Below are positions 33,871 to 41,738 of a DNA stretch of 64,000 nt, in pieces. Within the stretch, counting starts at the first letter, position 1; each line of letters opens with the position of its first letter. Below the pieces are notes generated by a model. The model was given only the letters and a program-made list of their open reading frames with translations. It did not search any database and was not told the origin of the DNA. Origin of the DNA: Bryobacter sp964387685 (GTDB lineage: Bacteria; Acidobacteriota; Terriglobia; Bryobacterales; Bryobacteraceae). The position numbers and the translations under genes were made by a program. The stretch is from NCBI GenBank assembly GCA_964387685.1, contig CAYLXK010000005.1, positions 1-64,000 on the forward strand, read 5' to 3'.

Positions 33871-34869
33871 CTACAATCCTGCGATGTTGACATCGACCCG
33901 GAAGATGGAATTGTTCGTGGCAACGGCAAGGGCTTTGGAGGGGAGGAAACAAAGGCCGACAATGCCGTGGCCGGAAAGGAAATGTTTGGCTTGCCGGGAG
34001 GGATCGATACGGACGACGCCTCGGCGGCCGGACCAGGAGGCGGCGACGTAAAGATTACCGTCGCGGTCGAAGGCAAGACCTTGGGGGCGGCCCAGGCCGC
34101 GAAAGAACACTTCGGCTTCGCCGTTAGGGGCGACGCGCTGGACGGAGTCGTAACTAGAGGTGGTGGGACCGGTGACGTAGAGGTAGTCGTCCGGACCCAT
34201 GGCGAGGTGGTAAGCCGAGATCGAGGGCTCAATCGTGGCAAAGACGAAAACGTCGCGATCCCGGTTGATTTTAAAGATCGTACCGGAGCGGTCTCCCACG
34301 TAGAGATTGCCGTCGCGGTCGAAACAGAGTCCCGTGGCGATGCCCATGCCTTCGACAAAGGTCGCCACATTACCGGAGGGGGAGACTTGATACACGGTGC
34401 CGTCGTGGCGGCTGGAGACGTAGAGAATGCCGTCGGAATCGAAGGCAAGGCCGGTTGCGTTCATGACCTCGGTCACAAAAGGCGACAGCGAGTAATTGAG
34501 ATCGAGCTTGTAAACGGAAACGGCGGTTTTCTGGCCGCGGCTGCCGGAGAAGGTGGTGAAGATGTTGCCTTCGGCGTCGCACGCCGGACTGGCGACCGGA
34601 TGGAGCGAATCGGCCAACTGGATGCCGATGGCGCAGGGATAGGGGTTAGAGGAGGCGTGGGCATGCCGGAGGATGACTTCGCCGACCGAGGCGCTCTCCG
34701 GAACGCGGGCGATGACCATGGATTCCGAACCAATGACGACGTTGCCGACGGCGTCGCCGAAAAGCACGTCCGGGCGAATGCGATCCATCAGGTGCTGGCC
34801 CCGGATGACGAACTCGCCGCCGGGAAGGGCGGCATCAGGCTGGACAGCGTCGATACGAATGGAATTCAT
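33871..34869 (-). CDS. IPT/TIG domain plus NHL/SMP-30-like beta-propeller
   Basis: 332 aa. A short IPT/TIG-like Ig domain at the N-terminus (about 1-80; MNSIRIDAVQPDAALPGGEF) is followed by a six-bladed propeller with repeated motifs GLAFDSDGILYVSSRHDGTVYQVS, GLCFDRDGNLYVGDRSGTIFKI and GLAFDRDGNLYVAASW. No signal peptide is visible, which is odd for such a propeller. The last codons abut cinA by 2 bases. It may bind a ligand or partner, or act as a lactonase; the catalytic Glu/Asn set of SMP-30 was not traceable by eye. Confidence 0.82.
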   Translation of the reverse strand: MNSIRIDAVQPDAALPGGEFVIRGQHLMDRIRPDVLFGDAVGNVVIGSESMVIARVPESASVGEVILRHAHASSNPYPCAIGIQLADSLHPVASPACDAEGNIFTTFSGSRGQKTAVSVYKLDLNYSLSPFVTEVMNATGLAFDSDGILYVSSRHDGTVYQVSPSGNVATFVEGMGIATGLCFDRDGNLYVGDRSGTIFKINRDRDVFVFATIEPSISAYHLAMGPDDYLYVTGPTTSSYDSVQRVAPNGEAEVFFRGLGRPQGLAFDRDGNLYVAASWSGRRGVVRIDPSRQAKHFLSGHGIVGLCFLPSKALAVATNNSIFRVDVNIAGL

Positions 34870-34886
34870 GAGGGTCTAGTTCCAGT

Positions 34887-35360
34887 TTAAAGGGGCAAGC
34901 CGGCGAACTCGCGCAGGATCCAAAGAAAGAAGGCGCCGTAAAGGCCGGCCATGAGATCGTCGAGCATGACGCCCCAGCCGCCGGGAGCGCGTTCAAAAAG
35001 ATTCACGGGGAATGGTTTCCAGATATCGAAAAGACGGAACAGAGCAAAGGCGACAACGTAAGTGAGCGGCGTAAACTGCGCGGCGCCGGCGAAAACGACC
35101 CATTGGCCGAGTACCTCGTCCATGACAACCATCTGCGGGTCCTTCAACTTGGTTTCCGCAATGACGACGTTGGCAGCCCAGACGGAGGGCAGCAAGAAGG
35201 CAAGCGCTAGAGCGGGAAAGTGGAAGTTTACGAAAAAGGCGTATTGGTGCAGAACGAAGGCCAACGCCAGACCAACGAGCGCGCCCGCGGTGCCGGGGGC
35301 TTTGGGGACGTATCCGGCATAAAAGGCCGTGGCCCAAACCTCAGCGATCGCGCTCTTCAT
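34887..35360 (-). CDS. pgpA: Phosphatidylglycerophosphatase A
   Basis: 157 aa, small inner-membrane phosphatase making phosphatidylglycerol. The family start AEVWATAFYAGYVPKAPGTAGALVG is present, then VVMDEVLGQWVVF (conserved DE) and RLFDIWKPFPVNLFERAPGGWGVMLDDLMAG. ATG 35360 fits the family start; the longer frame overlaps yacG. The overlap with yacG is 20 bases. PgpA supplies the phosphatidylglycerol that Lgt (19295) uses. Confidence 0.93.
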   Translation of the reverse strand: MKSAIAEVWATAFYAGYVPKAPGTAGALVGLALAFVLHQYAFFVNFHFPALALAFLLPSVWAANVVIAETKLKDPQMVVMDEVLGQWVVFAGAAQFTPLTYVVAFALFRLFDIWKPFPVNLFERAPGGWGVMLDDLMAGLYGAFFLWILREFAGLPL

Positions 35361-35538
35361 CGGCGTCCTCCTCTTCGTCGTCGCGGGCGCGGATGGCGGC
35401 GCCGGGAATGCGGTACTCTTCCGTCGCCCAGGCGGCAAGATCGAGCGTGGAGCAACGTTCGGTGCAGAAGGGAAAGTAATCTTCGCCCTGCCGGGTGGGA
35501 CGGCGGCAAATGGGGCACTTCGCTTGGAGCGCTTCCAT
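35341..35538 (-). CDS. yacG: YacG-like DNA gyrase inhibitor / zinc protein
   Basis: 65 aa. YacG/DUF329 zinc protein: CPICRRPTRQ and FCTERCSTLDLAAWATEEYRIPG. Four Cys coordinate one zinc (CxxC plus CxxxC); in E. coli YacG binds GyrB and inhibits gyrase. The C-terminal tail here is very acidic (DDEEEDADEERDR). It sits between rimO and pgpA, overlapping pgpA by 20 bases. Confidence 0.93.
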   Translation of the reverse strand: MEALQAKCPICRRPTRQGEDYFPFCTERCSTLDLAAWATEEYRIPGAAIRARDDEEEDADEERDR

Positions 35539-35551
35539 AATGGTGATCCGC

Positions 35552-36961
35552 TTAAATGTGCCGGTGCTGCGGGCGGGCTTCCACGTTCAGGATGGGGAAA
35601 GGGTTTGCGCCCGGCAGGGGAAGATTGGTTTCAGGGGCGCCGAAGACCTCGCCGACCAGGTCATAGTCGTGGGCCTCTGTAATGCGGATGCGGCGGATTT
35701 GACCCTTGGCCAGAGGCCCGTCGGAGACATCGTTGATGAGGCAGAGGCCATCGATTTCCGGCGCCTGGCCGGGAAGGCGGCCTTGCCAAAGGAGGTCGGT
35801 CTCGGGGGAAACGCCTTCGACCAGAATGGGGAAGTCACGCCCGACGAGGGCCTGGTTGGCTTTACGCGAAATCTTGCGTTGGATGGCCATGAGACGGCGC
35901 TGGCGGTTGTGGATGGTACGGCCGTCGACCTTGCCATCGAGAGCAAAGGACCCGGAGGTCTCCTCGTCGGAGTATTTGAAGACGCCGAGGCGATCGAATT
36001 TGGCGGCCTCGACAAATTGACAGAGTTCGGCGAAGTCGGCGTCGGTCTCGCCAGGGAAGCCCACAATCATCGAGGTGCGGATGGCGACACCGGGGATGGT
36101 GGCGCGGACCTGATCGAGGAGTTTTAGGAAGAAGTCTCCGGACGAGCCGCGTTTCATGAGCTTCAGCACATTACGGGAGGCGTGCTGTAAGGGCATATCG
36201 ATGTACTTGACGAGCGCCGCGTGCTGGGCAATGGTTTCCAGCAGCTGGGGAGTCACGCGGTTGGGGTAGCAGTAGAGAAAACGAACCCATTTCTCAAAAG
36301 GAGTTTCGATGGAGGCCAGGCGGGCGAGCAGCGAGGCCAAGCCGTCCCTGATGCCCAAATCTTCGCCATAGCTGGTGGTGTCCTGGCCGATGAGATTGAT
36401 CTCGCGGATGCCGGAAGCGAACATGCGGGTGGCTTCGGCGACGACGGATTCAAAGCGGCGGCTGCGGAAGGCGCCACGGAATTGCGGGATGACGCAAAAG
36501 GTGCAGGGGTGGTCGCAACCTTCGGCGATCTTGATGTAGGCCGAGTGGCGGCCGGTGGAGAGAACGCGGGGGGAGAGGTCGTGGTAGAGATACGGCGTTG
36601 CAGAAGGGGTGAACTTTTCGCCTTCGCAAGCCTCGACAATTTTCTCGATCTCGTTGGTGCCGACGAGGGCGTCCACCTCGGGGAGCTGGCCTTCGATTTC
36701 AGAGCGGAAGCGTTCGACCAGACAACCGGCGACGATGAGGCGCTTGGCCTGGCCCGTTTTTTTGTACTGGCCCATTTCGAGAATGGTCTCGACGCTTTCC
36801 TGCTTAGCGGGGTCGATGAAGCTGCAGGTGTTGACGACGATGACCTCGGCCTCGGCGGGGTCCGCGGTGAGCTCGTGGCCATGGGCGGCGAGGGAGCCCA
36901 TCATGACCTCGGAGTCGACTAAATTCTTGGGGCAGCCCAAGCTGACAAAGCCTATTTTCAA
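35552..36961 (-). CDS. rimO: Ribosomal protein uS12 methylthiotransferase
   Basis: 469 aa. Radical SAM enzyme adding a methylthio group to Asp of ribosomal protein S12. N-terminal MTTase Cys residues lie in SLGCPKNLVDSE, VNTCSFIDPAKQES and VAGCLVERF; the radical SAM triad is in CDHPCTFCVIPQFRG; a TRAM domain closes the protein (about residues 380-440). The start is TTG 36961 with AGGA 9 bases upstream, so the common MKIGFVSLGCPKN start is encoded from a rare start codon. The last 20 residues extend past a typical TRAM end. Confidence 0.96.
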   Translation of the reverse strand: MKIGFVSLGCPKNLVDSEVMMGSLAAHGHELTADPAEAEVIVVNTCSFIDPAKQESVETILEMGQYKKTGQAKRLIVAGCLVERFRSEIEGQLPEVDALVGTNEIEKIVEACEGEKFTPSATPYLYHDLSPRVLSTGRHSAYIKIAEGCDHPCTFCVIPQFRGAFRSRRFESVVAEATRMFASGIREINLIGQDTTSYGEDLGIRDGLASLLARLASIETPFEKWVRFLYCYPNRVTPQLLETIAQHAALVKYIDMPLQHASRNVLKLMKRGSSGDFFLKLLDQVRATIPGVAIRTSMIVGFPGETDADFAELCQFVEAAKFDRLGVFKYSDEETSGSFALDGKVDGRTIHNRQRRLMAIQRKISRKANQALVGRDFPILVEGVSPETDLLWQGRLPGQAPEIDGLCLINDVSDGPLAKGQIRRIRITEAHDYDLVGEVFGAPETNLPLPGANPFPILNVEARPQHRHI

Positions 36962-36999
36962 ACGTACTTTTCCTAAAGTATTAGATTAGCAAGTCCATT

Positions 37000-37809
37000 A
37001 TGTTGAAGCCCATTTACGCCGCCCATCTCTTGTGGCCCGTCGAGGAAAAGCTGATCGAGCTGTTAAGCGGTCTGGGACCGTCGGAATGGGAAGCGAGGAC
37101 CATTGTGGCGGCATGGAGCGTGAAGAATATTGCGGCTCACCTGCTGGATACGAACTTGCGGAAGTTGTCGATGGTGCGCGATGGCTACTTTGCGGACGGG
37201 CCAGGCGGTGAGGAGACCTTCGTCGCCTTCATCGATCGGATCAACGCGGAGGGGGTGCGCCAGTATAGCCGGCTCAGCGGCCATCTCTTAATTGATTTGC
37301 TAGAAGCGACGTCGCGCCAGAGTGCCGAGTATCATCAAGGCCTCGATCCGCATGCAAGAGCCGTTTTTGCGGTGAGTTGGGCGGGGGAGCAAGAGTCGGA
37401 GAACTGGTTTGATACGGCGCGAGAGTTGACCGAACGATGGCATCATCAGGAGCAGATTCGTCTGGCGTTAGGGCGGGAGAGCCTGACCCGGCATGAATCC
37501 CATGGCGCCGTATTGGATTGCTTCATGAGGGCGCTGCCGTGGAGCTATCGCGAGGTGGAGGCGCCGAGGGGGACAGGTGTAGAGGTATGGGTGGGGCCCG
37601 CCCAATGGCACCTAGTGAAGGATGAGACCTGGGAATTGACCCCGGAAGCAGCCACCACCCCTGCGACTCGGATTGAAATTCCCGAGGCGGTGGCGTGGCG
37701 TATCTTCACCAAGGGTATCGACCGGCAGGAAGCGCGGCAACGATCCCGGATCGAGGGCGATCCGCGCTTCGCCGTGGCGCTGTTCGCAGCGCTGGCGATC
37801 GTGGGTTGA
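37000..37809 (+). CDS. DinB-like / maleylpyruvate isomerase N-terminal domain protein
   Basis: 269 aa. The first 170 residues show the four-helix DinB/MDMPI fold: SVKNIAAHLLDTNLRKL (metal His) and the paired His of RELTERWHHQEQIRLALG. The C-terminal part resembles the SCP-2-like tail of the maleylpyruvate isomerase type. Thiol-dependent isomerases or transferases of this fold use mycothiol or bacillithiol; which thiol is used here is unknown. A single gene between rimO (divergent) and a secreted sugar isomerase (convergent). Confidence 0.75.
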   Translation: MLKPIYAAHLLWPVEEKLIELLSGLGPSEWEARTIVAAWSVKNIAAHLLDTNLRKLSMVRDGYFADGPGGEETFVAFIDRINAEGVRQYSRLSGHLLIDLLEATSRQSAEYHQGLDPHARAVFAVSWAGEQESENWFDTARELTERWHHQEQIRLALGRESLTRHESHGAVLDCFMRALPWSYREVEAPRGTGVEVWVGPAQWHLVKDETWELTPEAATTPATRIEIPEAVAWRIFTKGIDRQEARQRSRIEGDPRFAVALFAALAIVG

Positions 37810-37822
37810 ATCCAAGGCCGGA

Positions 37823-38665
37823 TTAATAGTTGAGCTTCTTGAGATAGTCCGCGGAGAGCTTGAGACTGTCAAGGGGGTTGCCGGGGGTTTGGTCCTGCTC
37901 GACGAAGTAGTGTTTCGCGCCGGCTTTGGAGGCGGCCTGGAGAACTTTGACCATATCGATGACTCCGGTGCCGACGTCCTTGAAGGCTTCCCGGGGAACC
38001 CGCTCGTTGTACTGGGTGGGCAGGGCGATGACGTTCTTGAGGTGGACAAGCGGAGTGCGGCCCTTGTACTTCTCAAAGATCTTGACCGGATCGACGCCGC
38101 CGACCTGGCTCCACATAACGTCGAATTCGAGGCCGACTAGTTTGGGGTCGGCATTTTTGAGGAGAACGTCCAGCAGCGTATCGGCTGTGCCGGCGACGGG
38201 TTCGAATTCAAAAGCATGGTTGTGGTAGCAGAGGAACATGCCAGCGGCTTTGACGCGCTCGCCGGCTTTGTTTAGGGTGTCGGCAAGTTTTTTGATGACG
38301 TCGACGCCGCCGCGATCCTGGGGCGCAATGTAAGGGCAGACGACGTAGGAAAAGCCCTTGGCTTTGGCATCGTCGAGCGTGGGATTGAGTTTGTCGATGT
38401 CGCGCGTGAAGTAGGAGGTATCGATGTGAAGGCTGACGGGCTTGAGTTTGGTTTGCTTGAGAGCGTCCCAAATTTTGGCCATGTTGCCACGAATCACTTC
38501 GGCTTCGGTATAGCCCAAAGTTTCCAGAGCCTGAAGCGTTTCTAGAGGCTTGGCATCGATGATGCTACGGAGGGTGTATAGCTGCGCGCCAAAGGTTTGG
38601 AGCGTTTTGGCGGGCAAAAGTGCAGGAGCGGCCAGGGCGGCCAAGGCTTCGCGGCGACGGATCAT
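37823..38665 (-). CDS. Exported sugar phosphate isomerase/epimerase (AP endonuclease 2 fold)
   Basis: 280 aa. TIM-barrel protein of the xylose isomerase-like family. A twin-arginine-like leader opens it (RRREALAALAAPALLPA), then GAQLYTLR, VSLHIDTSYF, CYHNHAFEFEPV (metal His and Glu), GLEFDVMWSQVGG and HLKNVIAL. Exported members of this family are frequent in Acidobacteriota and accompany Gfo/Idh proteins; here the Gfo/Idh genes are elsewhere in the window. DinB lies 2 bases upstream, on the same strand, and probably shares its transcript. Confidence 0.85.
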   Translation of the reverse strand: MIRRREALAALAAPALLPAKTLQTFGAQLYTLRSIIDAKPLETLQALETLGYTEAEVIRGNMAKIWDALKQTKLKPVSLHIDTSYFTRDIDKLNPTLDDAKAKGFSYVVCPYIAPQDRGGVDVIKKLADTLNKAGERVKAAGMFLCYHNHAFEFEPVAGTADTLLDVLLKNADPKLVGLEFDVMWSQVGGVDPVKIFEKYKGRTPLVHLKNVIALPTQYNERVPREAFKDVGTGVIDMVKVLQAASKAGAKHYFVEQDQTPGNPLDSLKLSADYLKKLNY

Positions 38666-38667
38666 GG

Positions 38668-39201
38668 CTAGACTTTATCACCGCGGCCGGCGGCCTCGAC
38701 GCTGAGGGTCGGATCGGCGCCCGCCCAGGTAACATCGGCGGTGGGCCCGTAGGTGGAGGGGACGCTACGGTCAAGTAGACGCAGGTAGGACGTGAGCTGC
38801 GTGCGATGGTGCGCGGTGTGCAGGACACGTCGCCAGAAGATCCAAATCCTTGCGCGCTCGACGTCGAAGAAGCGGACGCTCGCGTACCACCAGTCTTCGG
38901 ATTGCGCGTCGAGTTGCGGCAGGCGGGCGCGGGAATGCGCCTCCAAGCGCGCGATGGCGGCGGCGACGGTGAAAGGCTGGGGAAGGATGTCCTGGGGGCG
39001 GGATTCATCCAGACCTAAAAACTCGGCGAAGAAGCGCCTTTCGCTCAGAAGCTGGTGCTGGAGAATCTGCTCGACACTGCTGGAGCGCTCGTGGGGGCGG
39101 TAAGGGAGATCGGAATCCGTGAAGCCGCTCCATACGGAAGCGGTCTTGGCGAGCTCGCTCGCATAGGTATCGAGGAGGTAGGCGAAGTGGGGATGCGGCA
39201 T
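38668..39201 (-). CDS. DinB family protein
   Basis: 177 aa. Four-helix DinB/YfiT metal-binding fold: SSSVEQILQHQLLSERRFFAEFLG has the first His, and LHTAHHRTQLTSYLRLL the C-terminal His pair, giving the usual three-His metal site. Family members are thiol-dependent hydrolases or unknown. Its 3' end is 2 bases from the isomerase gene. Similar in fold to the protein at 37000-37809 but not a close copy. Confidence 0.88.
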   Translation of the reverse strand: MPHPHFAYLLDTYASELAKTASVWSGFTDSDLPYRPHERSSSVEQILQHQLLSERRFFAEFLGLDESRPQDILPQPFTVAAAIARLEAHSRARLPQLDAQSEDWWYASVRFFDVERARIWIFWRRVLHTAHHRTQLTSYLRLLDRSVPSTYGPTADVTWAGADPTLSVEAAGRGDKV

Positions 39202-39264
39202 GGGGCGTTCCGCCCAGTAGGATTAGCGAATGGCTGGTAGGGATTCAGAATCAGAGATTTAGAG

Positions 39265-39606
39265 TCAAGGAGCGCTGCGCATTTCGAGTCCGATGGCCAC
39301 GAGCCGGGCCAATAACTGCGCGATTTCGCGGCCCTCTGGCGTCAACGCGTACCAGACAGTGGGCGGAGAGGTGGGGCGGGCGCCGCGGAGGATCACACCA
39401 TTCTTTTCGAGTTTGCGCAGGCGGGCGGTGAGCATCTTGGCGGAGACGCCTTGCAGATCGTGCAGAAGCTCGCTGAAGCAGCGTTCGCCGGCGGCGAGGT
39501 ACCAGATGACGTCGGCGGTCCAAGCGCCGGAAATGAGATCCAAACTGGCCCGGAGAGAAGCATTCGGAGGAAGGGCGGCGACTTTACTTTTGCTGCGTTT
39601 GACCAT
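39265..39606 (-). CDS. HxlR family winged-helix regulator
   Basis: 113 aa. HxlR/DUF24 regulator: ISGAWTADVIWYLAAGERCFSELLHDLQGVSAKMLTARLRKLEKNGVILR spans the winged helix with its recognition helix, and TVWYALTPEGREIAQLLARL the wing and dimer helix. A Cys (ERCFSEL) lies near the N-terminal helix, where family members such as HypR or YodB sense electrophiles or quinones. Divergent from an SDR gene; a perfect inverted repeat sits between them (39619-39632). It likely controls itself and the SDR gene (inference). Confidence 0.92.
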   Translation of the reverse strand: MVKRSKSKVAALPPNASLRASLDLISGAWTADVIWYLAAGERCFSELLHDLQGVSAKMLTARLRKLEKNGVILRGARPTSPPTVWYALTPEGREIAQLLARLVAIGLEMRSAP

Positions 39607-39618
39607 ACAGATATCGAG

Positions 39619-39632
39619 TTACCGGGCGGTAA
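39619..39632. promoter_or_regulatory. Palindrome TTACC-N4-GGTAA, candidate HxlR operator
   Basis: A perfect inverted repeat (TTACC GGGC GGTAA) lies 13 bases upstream of the HxlR start and 66 bases upstream of the divergent SDR start. Spacing and symmetry suit a dimeric winged-helix regulator, and autoregulation of the divergent gene is common in the HxlR family. Confidence 0.45.
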
Positions 39633-39697
39633 GTCTATTTTAGGACGCGTGACGAAATGGGGAGGATCGCGCGGGACGGGGACCCCATCTACCAAGC

Positions 39698-40426
39698 ATG
39701 ACCAAGACAAACAAGGAAACGGCAGTGATTAGCGGAGCATCGAGCGGCATCGGACTGGGCCTGGTGAAAGGCTTTCTCGCGGCGGGCTACCGAGTGGCGG
39801 CAAACTCGCGCAACCTCAGCGCATCGGGCGCGCTGGCGGCGTCTGAAGATTTAGTACTGGTAGACGGGGACGTGGCCGAACCCGAGACGGCGCGCCGGTT
39901 GATGGAGACCGCCGTCGAGCGCTTTGGGGGCGTGGACGTGCTGATCAACAATGCGGGGATTTTTGTGCCGAAGCCCTTCGAGGAATACACGCGGGAAGAA
40001 TTCGAACGCGTTATGGGAACGAACGTGGCGGGCTTCTTCTTTCTAACCCAAGAGGCGCTGCGCGTGATGCTGCCCAAGGGCGGCGGCCACGTGTTGACCC
40101 TATCCACCACGCTGGCGGAGCAGCCGGTAGCTGGGGTGAATGCGGGGCTGACGAGCTTAAGTAAAGGCGGCTTGAACGCGGCCACGAAGGGCCTGGCCAT
40201 CGAATACGCCAAGCGGGGCGTGCGGTTCAACGCGATTGCGGCCGGCATCATCGATACGCCGATGCATAAGCCAGAGCACCACGAGTTCCTAAAAAATCTC
40301 CACCCGATCGAGCGCTTGGGCTCAGTGGAGGAGATTTTGGAGGCGGCGCTGTATCTGACGCGGGCGCAATTTGTGACGGGCGAGGTACTGTACGTCGATG
40401 GTGGGGCCCACGCGGGAAAGTGGTAG
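39698..40426 (+). CDS. Short-chain dehydrogenase/reductase
   Basis: 242 aa. Classical SDR: nucleotide motif SGASSGIGLGL (residues about 12-22), NNAGIF (active-site helix), Ser in the strand LTLSTTLAEQPVAGVNAGL, and the Lys of SKGGLNAATKGLA. The usual catalytic Tyr (YxxxK) is not present: the motif position reads LSKGG, so Tyr is replaced by Leu. That makes normal SDR chemistry uncertain. The C-terminus LYVDGGAHAGKW is typical of the family. Divergent from HxlR and followed by a DUF1330 gene. Confidence 0.88.
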   Translation: MTKTNKETAVISGASSGIGLGLVKGFLAAGYRVAANSRNLSASGALAASEDLVLVDGDVAEPETARRLMETAVERFGGVDVLINNAGIFVPKPFEEYTREEFERVMGTNVAGFFFLTQEALRVMLPKGGGHVLTLSTTLAEQPVAGVNAGLTSLSKGGLNAATKGLAIEYAKRGVRFNAIAAGIIDTPMHKPEHHEFLKNLHPIERLGSVEEILEAALYLTRAQFVTGEVLYVDGGAHAGKW

Positions 40427-40438
40427 GAGGAAAGAGCG

Positions 40439-40762
40439 ATGCCTTGGGAAATCCTAGTCGGACTTGGGATCGAGGACCCGGCGCGCTACGCAGAATACCG
40501 CGCGGAAATGACCCCGCTGCTGCAGGCGGCGGGGGGCGACTTTCGCTTCGACTTCGAGGTGGGGGCCAATCTAAAGAACGGCAGCGGCCAGGAGATCAAT
40601 CGGATCTTCGCGATCGCGTTTCCCGATCGGGAGGCTAAGAAGCGTTTTTTCACGGATCCGGTTTACCTCGAGATCCGTAGCCGCCTCTTTGCCCCGGCGG
40701 TAAAGCACGTGGTGGCATTGGCAGAGTACGAGCGCCTGGCGGATATACCGAACGGACGGTAG
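40439..40762 (+). CDS. DUF1330 family protein
   Basis: 107 aa. Small dimeric alpha/beta-barrel protein of the DUF1330 type: PWEILVGLGIEDPARYAEYRAEMTPLLQAAGGDFRFDFEV and EAKKRFFTDPVYLEIRSRLFAPAVKHVVALAEYERL. Members are often found with SDRs and electrophile-responsive regulators. It begins 13 bases after the SDR stop, so the two are probably cotranscribed. Enzyme activity unknown. Confidence 0.85.
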   Translation: MPWEILVGLGIEDPARYAEYRAEMTPLLQAAGGDFRFDFEVGANLKNGSGQEINRIFAIAFPDREAKKRFFTDPVYLEIRSRLFAPAVKHVVALAEYERLADIPNGR

Positions 40763-40776
40763 GGATTTTCGAATCC
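40763..40776. promoter_or_regulatory. Inverted repeat GGATT-TTCG-AATCC before the TetR gene
   Basis: A perfect 5-bp stem with a TTCG tetraloop begins right after the DUF1330 stop codon and ends 28 bases before the TetR start. It could be a TetR operator half-site pair or a short RNA hairpin between the two genes; no U-tract follows, so it is not a convincing terminator. Confidence 0.35.
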
Positions 40777-40804
40777 GGACGGCCTAGCGCGCCATCGAAA
40801 GCGT

Positions 40805-41377
40805 ATGGCGCGCAAAAGAGTGGACGATGAGGGATTGCTGGACGAATTGCTGGAATTGTTCCGCGAGAAGGGGGTAGAGGGCGTGTCACTCGCGGAGATT
40901 TCCGCCGCGACTGGCCTGGAGAAAGCGAGCTTGTACTACCGGTTTCCGGGCGGCAAAGAGGAGATGGTGAATGCGGTAGTCGGGCACGTCGGCTCCAAGA
41001 TAGGCGAGGCGGTGATAGAGCCCTTGCTACGGCGTGGAGAGGATCCCGCCAAACGATGGAAGGAGGCGGCACGGGCGCTGCGGGCCTTTTACGGAGACGG
41101 CGAGCGCTCTTGCGTAGTGGACACGCTATCGCTGCGCCGCGAGCAAAGTGCAGCGGTGCGGGGGGCGGCTTTGCAGTTCATGTCGGCCTTTGCGCTCTTG
41201 GCGGAAGATGCGGGGGCGGGAAGGAGCGCGGCGCGGAGGGCGGAGGACGCCATGGTGCGGTTAGAGGGCAGCCTTGTGATGGCGCGGGCGCTGGGAGAGC
41301 CGGCGATTTTCCAAAGGGCACTACGAGAGATGGGGGAAATGTTATTGGAGAGAAATCAGGCGGAAAAGCCCGATTAG
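40805..41377 (+). CDS. TetR/AcrR family regulator
   Basis: 190 aa. N-terminal helix-turn-helix: GLLDELLELFREKGVEGVSLAEISAATGLEKASLYYRFPGGKEEMVNAVV, typical of TetR. The C-terminal ligand domain is Arg/Ala-rich. The gene follows DUF1330 on the same strand after 42 bases with a hairpin between. It probably represses a nearby gene such as the SDR operon or itself (inference). Its stop overlaps, by 4 bases, the end of the convergent unknown gene. Confidence 0.9.
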   Translation: MARKRVDDEGLLDELLELFREKGVEGVSLAEISAATGLEKASLYYRFPGGKEEMVNAVVGHVGSKIGEAVIEPLLRRGEDPAKRWKEAARALRAFYGDGERSCVVDTLSLRREQSAAVRGAALQFMSAFALLAEDAGAGRSAARRAEDAMVRLEGSLVMARALGEPAIFQRALREMGEMLLERNQAEKPD

Positions 41378-41709
41378 AAGACCCGGGCCAGAGCGAGCAG
41401 CGCAACGGCAAGCCGTGATTCGGTTAGGGAGGTTTCGCCTCGATGCTGGCAAAGCCGCAGGAAATGCGCGCAGAGCTCATGTGGGCGCCCTCGCTCTCTG
41501 GAGGCAAGATCCAAGTCCTGGGCCAAGCCGCGGAGGCGAGCCGCGTCCGGCCAACGGGCGAGAGAGTCGGCAAAGCAGGGAGTGCCGAGGGGGAGAAATA
41601 GCCCCGGCCGGCCGTGGGCGGACTCTTTCAGACAAGACGTCAACAGAGAGCGGAACTCGCACTCGAGTTCGGTGAAGGAATGGATGGGCTTTTCGAGAAG
41701 AAGAGACAT
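41374..41709 (-). CDS. Unknown 111-aa protein downstream of the adenylation gene
   Basis: 111 aa, soluble, no signal. The sequence starts MSLLLEKPIHSFTELECEFR and contains DLDLASRERGRPHELCAHFLRLCQHRGET. I do not recognise a family. It starts 29 bases after the NRPS-like gene on the same strand, so the two are probably cotranscribed. ATG 41709 is chosen as the first start in frame after that gene; the frame extends upstream only as a shadow. Possible role: accessory to the adenylation protein (inference). Confidence 0.55.
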   Translation of the reverse strand: MSLLLEKPIHSFTELECEFRSLLTSCLKESAHGRPGLFLPLGTPCFADSLARWPDAARLRGLAQDLDLASRERGRPHELCAHFLRLCQHRGETSLTESRLAVALLALARVF

Positions 41710-41738
41710 CGGCAGAGGCACCTCAAAGAAACGGAGAC

